Positions 6,207 through 9,647 of a DNA stretch of 9,647 bases are shown here, piece by piece. The stretch spans positions 1-9,647 of the forward strand of contig CADCRC010000093.1 in assembly GCA_902803795.1 (NCBI GenBank), given 5' to 3'. The stretch comes from an uncultured Erysipelotrichaceae bacterium (lineage in GTDB: Bacteria; Bacillota_I; Bacilli_A; RF39; UBA660). How positions within the stretch are numbered: the first letter of the stretch is position 1; each line of letters begins with the position of its first letter. The position numbers and the translations under genes are program-made. The notes beneath the pieces were generated by a model that was given only the letters and a program-made list of their open reading frames with translations, did no database searches and was not told the DNA's origin.

Positions 6207-6972
6207 ACTTAATCCAAGGCGCTTCATTATTTTCAAGCAATTTATCTAAATAGTTTTTATCCTTTAATGTATCCATACATTGCCAAAAGCCATCATACTT
6301 ATATGCAACTAGTTGACCTTCTTTTGCAAGTTTTTCTAATGGTTCTTTTTCAAAAACTGTACTATCATCTTTTAAATAATCAAATACTTTAGTACTTAAT
6401 ACCATATAGCCGCCGTTTATCCAACCGCCATCTTCTTTGGATTTTTCAACAAAACTAGTTATTTTATCAGAATCATCTATTGATAAGGCACCAAATTTAC
6501 CACCTGGTTGGACTGCAGTTACAGTTGCAAGTTTTTTGTGACTTTTATGAAATTTTACTAAATCTTTTATGTTTATATCACAAACACCATCACCATAAGT
6601 TAAAAGAAATGTATCATCTTTAATATATTCTTTTATTCTCTTTATTCTTCCACCTGTCATAGTATATAAACCTGTATCTACAAGTGTAATCTTCCAAGGC
6701 TCTGAACAAGTTTTATGAACAATAATATCATTATTTTTCATATCAAATGTAATATCTGAATTATTTAAATAATAATTAGAAAAATACTCCTTGATAATTT
6801 GCTGTTTGTAACCAAGACATATTATAAACTCATTAAATCCATAATGTGAATATTCCTTAATAATATGCCACAAAATAGGTTTATCTCCTATTTCAATCAT
6901 AGGTTTAGGAAGTTTTTGTGATTCTTCTGATATTCTAGTACCAAAACCTCCTGCTAAAATAACTACCTTCAT
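6202..6972 (-). CDS. rfbF: Glucose-1-phosphate cytidylyltransferase
   Basis: This 256-residue cytoplasmic nucleotidyltransferase joins CTP and glucose 1-phosphate to give CDP-glucose, the committed entry to CDP-deoxysugars. The N-terminus LAGGFGTRISEES (6-18) with KPKPM-like LPKPM (21-25) is the pyrophosphorylase signature in its cytidylyltransferase form. YGDGVCDIN (126-134) holds the metal-binding Asp, GGWINGGYMV (182-191) is the sugar-binding segment, and GFWQCMDTLKD (228-238) is the family's C-terminal motif with the second catalytic Asp234. Length is that of characterised RfbF proteins. A strong AGGAGG lies 8 bases upstream, formed by the last two codons of the gtrA-like gene. Identification is firm; the close coupling with rfbG and rfbH shows the pathway is CDP- rather than dTDP-based. 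Confidence 0.96.
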   Translation of the reverse strand: MKVVILAGGFGTRISEESQKLPKPMIEIGDKPILWHIIKEYSHYGFNEFIICLGYKQQIIKEYFSNYYLNNSDITFDMKNNDIIVHKTCSEPWKITLVDTGLYTMTGGRIKRIKEYIKDDTFLLTYGDGVCDINIKDLVKFHKSHKKLATVTAVQPGGKFGALSIDDSDKITSFVEKSKEDGGWINGGYMVLSTKVFDYLKDDSTVFEKEPLEKLAKEGQLVAYKYDGFWQCMDTLKDKNYLDKLLENNEAPWIKW

Positions 6973-6977
6973 ACTTT

Positions 6978-7379
6978 TTACCTCCTAAAACTAAAATACT
7001 TATGTCCAAACCAACTAATAAATGTCGTTATAATTAAGTTAACTAACCCTGCTGCATATTTGTTTATACCAAATTTAGACACTAGTATAAAAATATTAAA
7101 TAGACCTATTAAATAGCTTATACAATAAACAATAACAAACTTAAATAATTCAGATTTTACATTTTTATTACTTTTAAAAGTGAACTTTCTATTCCAAATA
7201 TAACTGTGTATAACACCAACTACTGTTGATATAGTATTCGCTAATAAATAATTTACATTAAGCATTATTAAAAGCGCATAAGTTCCATACCCTACTATAG
7301 TATTAAGTCCTCCAACAAACAGGAATCTTATTTGTTGAATTTTAAATAATTTTTTTATTTTTTCAACAACCTTACTCAT
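6978..7379 (-). CDS. GtrA-family membrane protein (putative polyprenyl-phosphate-sugar flippase)
   Basis: This 133-residue membrane protein has the four-helix pattern of the GtrA family: helices at about 17-40, 44-62, 78-101 and 105-125, an early RFLFVGGLNTIVGYGTY segment (18-34), the characteristic WNRKFTF after helix 2 (62-68), and a basic HKYFSFRR end (126-133). GtrA proteins are thought to flip polyprenyl-phosphate-linked sugars to the outer face of the membrane, working with a GtrB enzyme that loads the sugar and a GtrC-type enzyme that transfers it. Both kinds of partner are encoded in this operon. It starts 10 bases after the GT-C gene stop with only a weak ribosome site (TAGAG), so it probably depends on coupling. 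Its last two Arg codons (AGG AGG) form the ribosome site of rfbF. Family assignment is firm; the cargo is inferred. Confidence 0.88.
   Translation of the reverse strand: MSKVVEKIKKLFKIQQIRFLFVGGLNTIVGYGTYALLIMLNVNYLLANTISTVVGVIHSYIWNRKFTFKSNKNVKSELFKFVIVYCISYLIGLFNIFILVSKFGINKYAAGLVNLIITTFISWFGHKYFSFRR
6981..6986 (-). promoter_or_regulatory. rfbF ribosome site made of the last two gtrA-like codons
   Basis: AGGAGG on the minus strand is both the Arg-Arg C-terminus of the GtrA-like protein and a perfect Shine-Dalgarno core 8 bases before the rfbF ATG, with the TAA stop in between. Ribosomes finishing the first gene would expose or occupy the start site of the second. Confidence 0.65.
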
Positions 7380-7389
7380 GATTTATACT

Positions 7390-8814
7390 CTATGAAAAAT
7401 AACAATATATCAGTAACAATGCAAACGGCATTATTATTAACATTCTTAATATTACTGCTGACCTTTCTATCTCTATTTTTTGATTTTTATCATTAAACTT
7501 AGGTAAATTAATAATTACCATGCAAATTAAAGCTGCTAAGAAAACTCCATAGAAAGCTGGAAGATACTTTTTAAGTTGAAACGCAGCATACACATTTGAC
7601 AAACTTTCATATTTTACTCTATTTAAGTTTTGCGCGCCAAATATCTTACTAATAAGCATTCCATCAACTTGTTTAGCACCAAAGCATGCAGTGTAATTAT
7701 TTGTAATAGTAAATAAACTTGCAATATTAAATGCAATATCAATTAACATATTAACTTTAAAATATTTACCATTTTTAAATAATATTAGTGTGAAAAAAGG
7801 AGTTAAATATATTATCCAATAAGGGTGGAAATTAACAAATGTGAAAAATGCACTGAATACCACAAATGGAATATATATTGCATATTTATTAAAATCATCT
7901 TTGCTTTTTAATTGCTTCATATAGCAAAATACACATATAATCACATATGCTACTATAAATAATGAAGCATAACCAGAATTAATTTTTAATACTGATGAAT
8001 TTAATAACTTATCAGTCATATAGTTATGAAAACCACTAGTAGATTCTGAATAATATGGCATCATCGTAGCAACTAATCTAAATCCAACTAATAAAGATAA
8101 TGAAGTTAAAAATTTAGTAATAATATTTAAAACTCGTTTTTCTTCTAACAATAATAATGGTATAAATACAAATAATGCAAATAATTTCATAGGTATTGCG
8201 ACAGCAAACCAAAATAAGAATTTATTTTCATCTTTTCTAGTATAAGCAAGTATACCAAGAAGCATAAAATATATAGTAATAATATCATATTGACTAAGTA
8301 TAAAAAGTGAAGAAAATACAATTGGTGATGAAACAAAAATCAGTATTGCCCATTTAATATTAGATTTTTTTATTCCTATCTCTTCACATATATTTTTAAT
8401 TACTCTACTACTTAAATATAGAAATAAAATAAGAATACCTTTCATCCATAACATACAAAAAAAGTTAGTCATAATATTCACATTAAAGAAATGCTTTGCT
8501 ATCCAAAGAGGTAAATCCCATATAATAAATAAAAAATATATCGGTATATCATAACTGACAGATGAAACACTTCCATCAACTATAAAATTATAATTAGCTT
8601 TATAAAGATCAAGTATTTTTCCATGAAATATTGATTCAATATAATTTACTGTATGAGTAGTGGTAACAAATATATCCCAATATATAAAACAAGTAAAAAT
8701 AAACACTGCAATTAATCCAAATAAAATCCATTCAATAAAGCCTGGAACTTCAATACTTTTAGCTTTTTCTAGCATCTCTTTTATCTTACTTAACGCATTT
8801 TTAATAAGTCTCAT
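7390..8814 (-). CDS. Multi-membrane GT-C-type glycosyltransferase, probable sugar transferase of the system
   Basis: This 474-residue integral membrane protein has about 11-13 hydrophobic helices. I read it as a GT-C-fold enzyme, which uses polyprenyl-phosphate sugars outside the cytoplasmic membrane. Supporting features: a first helix at about 27-46 followed by an outside loop with acidic residues (WD 46-47), SQYDIITIYFMLLGILAYTRKD (split across 174-195) resembling the Q-x-D helix of mannosyltransferase-like GT-C families, a conserved-looking Lys210 in VAIPMKLFAL, and FHPYW (329-333) late in the protein. The N-terminus (1-24) is basic and cytoplasmic. It could instead be a polymerase or an uncharacterised envelope protein, since the family-level match is by pattern only. 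It is first in the operon, with GGTGGT 3 bases before the ATG and a promoter directly upstream. With the GtrA and GtrB-like proteins it would be the GtrC-like partner that sets the acceptor. Confidence 0.72.
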   Translation of the reverse strand: MRLIKNALSKIKEMLEKAKSIEVPGFIEWILFGLIAVFIFTCFIYWDIFVTTTHTVNYIESIFHGKILDLYKANYNFIVDGSVSSVSYDIPIYFLFIIWDLPLWIAKHFFNVNIMTNFFCMLWMKGILILFLYLSSRVIKNICEEIGIKKSNIKWAILIFVSSPIVFSSLFILSQYDIITIYFMLLGILAYTRKDENKFLFWFAVAIPMKLFALFVFIPLLLLEEKRVLNIITKFLTSLSLLVGFRLVATMMPYYSESTSGFHNYMTDKLLNSSVLKINSGYASLFIVAYVIICVFCYMKQLKSKDDFNKYAIYIPFVVFSAFFTFVNFHPYWIIYLTPFFTLILFKNGKYFKVNMLIDIAFNIASLFTITNNYTACFGAKQVDGMLISKIFGAQNLNRVKYESLSNVYAAFQLKKYLPAFYGVFLAALICMVIINLPKFNDKNQKIEIERSAVILRMLIIMPFALLLIYCYFS

Positions 8815-8829
8815 TCTACCACCAAATCT

Positions 8830-8838
8830 ATTATATCA
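8830..8838 (-). promoter_or_regulatory. Extended -10 promoter of the sugar operon
   Basis: TGATATAAT on the minus strand is a perfect extended -10 (TGnTATAAT), lying between the upstream terminator and the first operon gene. No good -35 is present; the best hexamer at 17 bases reads TATTAA, which is acceptable for an extended -10 promoter. A/T tracts upstream could act as an UP element. Predicted initiation near 8823 would give a leader of only about 10 bases, barely including the GGTGGT ribosome site, so the exact start point is uncertain. Confidence 0.55.
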
Positions 8839-8864
8839 TATTTATATTTTTTTTAATATTTTTT

Positions 8865-8894
8865 GCAAAAAAAAGAAGTAATATTTTTACTTCT
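8865..8894 (-). terminator. Rho-independent terminator after the PH-domain/membrane-protein unit
   Basis: An 8-bp perfect stem (8887-8894 paired with 8874-8881, AGAAGTAA on the minus strand) with a 5-base loop is followed on the minus strand by eight U (8874-8867). It starts about 10 bases after the stop codon of the small membrane-protein gene. There is no T tract on the plus-strand side, so it acts on the minus strand only. It separates the two transcription units. Confidence 0.8.
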
Positions 8895-8903
8895 TATAAA
8901 CTT

Positions 8904-9278
8904 TTATTCTTCTTCTGCTGATCTGTCTTTTGACCAGAATGGTCCAAATTCAATAGCCTTAAAACTTTTTCTATTATAATGATATACTTTATAACCAAGA
9001 CCTAAGCATGATTTAACGTTACCATCATCATATTTTGTAACTTCTTTCTTTAAGCAAAATATTGGTTCTTGTTCCTCATGAGTTTTATAAAAATCTATCA
9101 AGCAAACTGCCATCCATGCAAATAATACTATCCACAAAATAACATTCATTATTTTATTAAATGTAGATTCTTCTTTCTCCATCTTTGGTTTTTCATCTAA
9201 GAAATTTTCTTCTTTTTTTACATTAACTACTTTATTTGTCTTAGTTTTTGCTACTTTCTTTTTATTATTTTTAGCCAT
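8904..9278 (-). CDS. Small lysine-rich single-pass membrane protein of unknown function
   Basis: I do not recognise a named family for this 124-residue protein. Residues 1-40 are charged and lysine-rich (KKKVAKTKTNK early, then acidic), residues 43-63 form one membrane helix (IMNVILWIVLFAWMAVCLID), and residues 64-124 make a small domain with two cysteines (Cys75, Cys91), a CLGLGYKVYHYN segment (91-102) and FGPFW (111-115). By the positive-inside rule the N-terminus is cytoplasmic and the C-terminal domain outside, where the two cysteines could pair. A strong AGGAGG lies 8 bases upstream and overlaps the TAG stop of the PH-domain gene, so the two are surely co-expressed. A terminator follows. 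It is not part of the sugar operon, and nothing in it suggests sugar chemistry. Confidence 0.8.
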   Translation of the reverse strand: MAKNNKKKVAKTKTNKVVNVKKEENFLDEKPKMEKEESTFNKIMNVILWIVLFAWMAVCLIDFYKTHEEQEPIFCLKKEVTKYDDGNVKSCLGLGYKVYHYNRKSFKAIEFGPFWSKDRSAEEE

Positions 9279-9286
9279 TTTTTTAT

Positions 9287-9292
9287 CCTCCT
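9287..9292 (-). promoter_or_regulatory. Ribosome site overlapping the PH-domain gene stop codon
   Basis: AGGAGG on the minus strand shares its first two bases with the TAG stop (9293-9291) of the PH-domain gene and lies 8 bases before the ATG of the small membrane-protein gene. This indicates coupled translation of the pair. Confidence 0.6.
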
Positions 9293-9647
9293 ATTCAAAT
9301 GATAAATCATCTCTAATTAATTTATCCACAATGTTTGCATCGATTTTTTGGTTGTTAACAACTTGCATTATAACATTATAGATAAGACGCAAACGTAATT
9401 TATCTATAGATTTCATATTAATAAATTTTATTCTAACCGGATATCCACTATCCATATATAGTATTAATTCCGCTCTACCTGGAAAAAACATTACAGAGCA
9501 AGAAGAAATAGAATTATAAGGAATTGTGTATATATGTTTCATCCTACCAAATAAGCTATAGTTATCAAACAATACTATTTTTTTAGTAGTGAATACGCCA
9601 TGGTCAGTATTTGTTTTGTATGCAGTTAATATTTTTTCATCTTTAAA
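9291..9647 (-). CDS. Bacterial PH-domain protein (bPH_1-like), 3' part; 5' end outside window
   Basis: The frame is open from the TAG at 9291 through to the right edge, giving 118 residues without a credible start, so the gene begins beyond 9647. The TTG at 9572 is not a likely start because the residues before it belong to the same domain. Upstream of that codon the frame reads KTNTDHGVFTTKKIVLFDN, then continues through KHIYTIPYNSIS and the AELILYMDSG strand. The order basic-x-D-x-G-V-F-T-x-K-R/K-I, then an S/T-I-P-Y-x-S-I turn, then alternating strands, is the pattern of the bacterial pleckstrin-homology family bPH_1 (formerly a domain of unknown function). The last 45 residues are helical. 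Such proteins are small and cytoplasmic or membrane-associated, with poorly known roles. The next gene starts 12 bases after this stop and shares its ribosome site with it. Confidence 0.72.
   Translation of the reverse strand, partial: FKDEKILTAYKTNTDHGVFTTKKIVLFDNYSLFGRMKHIYTIPYNSISSCSVMFFPGRAELILYMDSGYPVRIKFINMKSIDKLRLRLIYNVIMQVVNNQKIDANIVDKLIRDDLSFE

Noticed and set aside
6198..6236. Upstream TTG start for rfbG
   Set aside because: It lies inside rfbF, adds 13 residues without similarity to the family N-terminus, and the ATG at 6197 has a well-placed GGTGAT.
1..9647. Mobile elements, CRISPR arrays, tRNA or rRNA genes
   Set aside because: No transposase or integrase motifs, no regularly spaced repeats and no tRNA-like or rRNA-like segments were seen; almost all of the window is protein-coding.
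1..9647. Alternative genetic code with TGA as Trp (Mycoplasma type)
   Set aside because: TGA is the in-place stop of rfbF (6202-6204) and of the transketolase N-subunit (2954-2956), and Trp codons are TGG.

Overview
The window looks like a piece of an AT-rich (about 30% G+C by eye) Gram-positive-type genome, most likely a host-associated low-GC Firmicute or Bacilli/Mollicutes-like lineage. The reasons are the codon choice, strong AGGAGG and GGTGAT ribosome sites, compact overlapping genes, hairpin/U-tract terminators and a bacterial PH-domain gene. Tryptophan is written TGG and TGA ends at least three genes, so the standard bacterial code applies. Every gene I can support is on the minus strand, so transcription runs from high to low coordinates.

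Right end (about 8900-9647): the 3' part of a bacterial PH-domain (bPH_1-like) gene that enters from beyond the window, followed by a small lysine-rich single-pass membrane protein of unknown function. A clear terminator (8865-8894) closes this unit.

Main operon (8814 to 145): nine tightly packed genes start behind an extended -10 promoter (8830-8838) and end at a long perfect hairpin terminator (112-147). In order they encode a GT-C-type multi-membrane glycosyltransferase; a GtrA-family flippase-like protein; glucose-1-phosphate cytidylyltransferase (RfbF); CDP-glucose 4,6-dehydratase (RfbG); CDP-4-keto-6-deoxyglucose 3-dehydratase (RfbH); the N- and C-terminal halves of a split transketolase; an extended SDR sugar reductase/epimerase; and a GtrB/DPM1-like polyprenyl-phosphate glycosyltransferase.

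How the genes could work together (inference): RfbF, RfbG and RfbH make CDP-3,6-dideoxy-4-keto-hexose. In the yersiniose pathway a thiamine-diphosphate enzyme (YerE) adds a two-carbon branch at C4 of this intermediate and a reductase (YerF) finishes the sugar. Here a two-subunit transketolase and an SDR occupy those two positions, suggesting a C4-branched 3,6-dideoxy octose, possibly with a glycolaldehyde-derived (hydroxylated) side chain. The GtrB-like enzyme would then load the sugar onto polyprenyl phosphate, GtrA would flip it, and the GT-C protein would transfer it to a surface polymer. This would be a three-component Gtr glycosylation system with a branched CDP-sugar as donor. The E3-type reductase that normally serves RfbH is not in the window.

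Left end (1-84): the start of another minus-strand gene encoding a basic N-terminus followed by a very hydrophobic segment, cut by the window edge. No stretch longer than about 120 bases lacks a gene. I see no RNA genes, CRISPR arrays, insertion sequences or long repeats.
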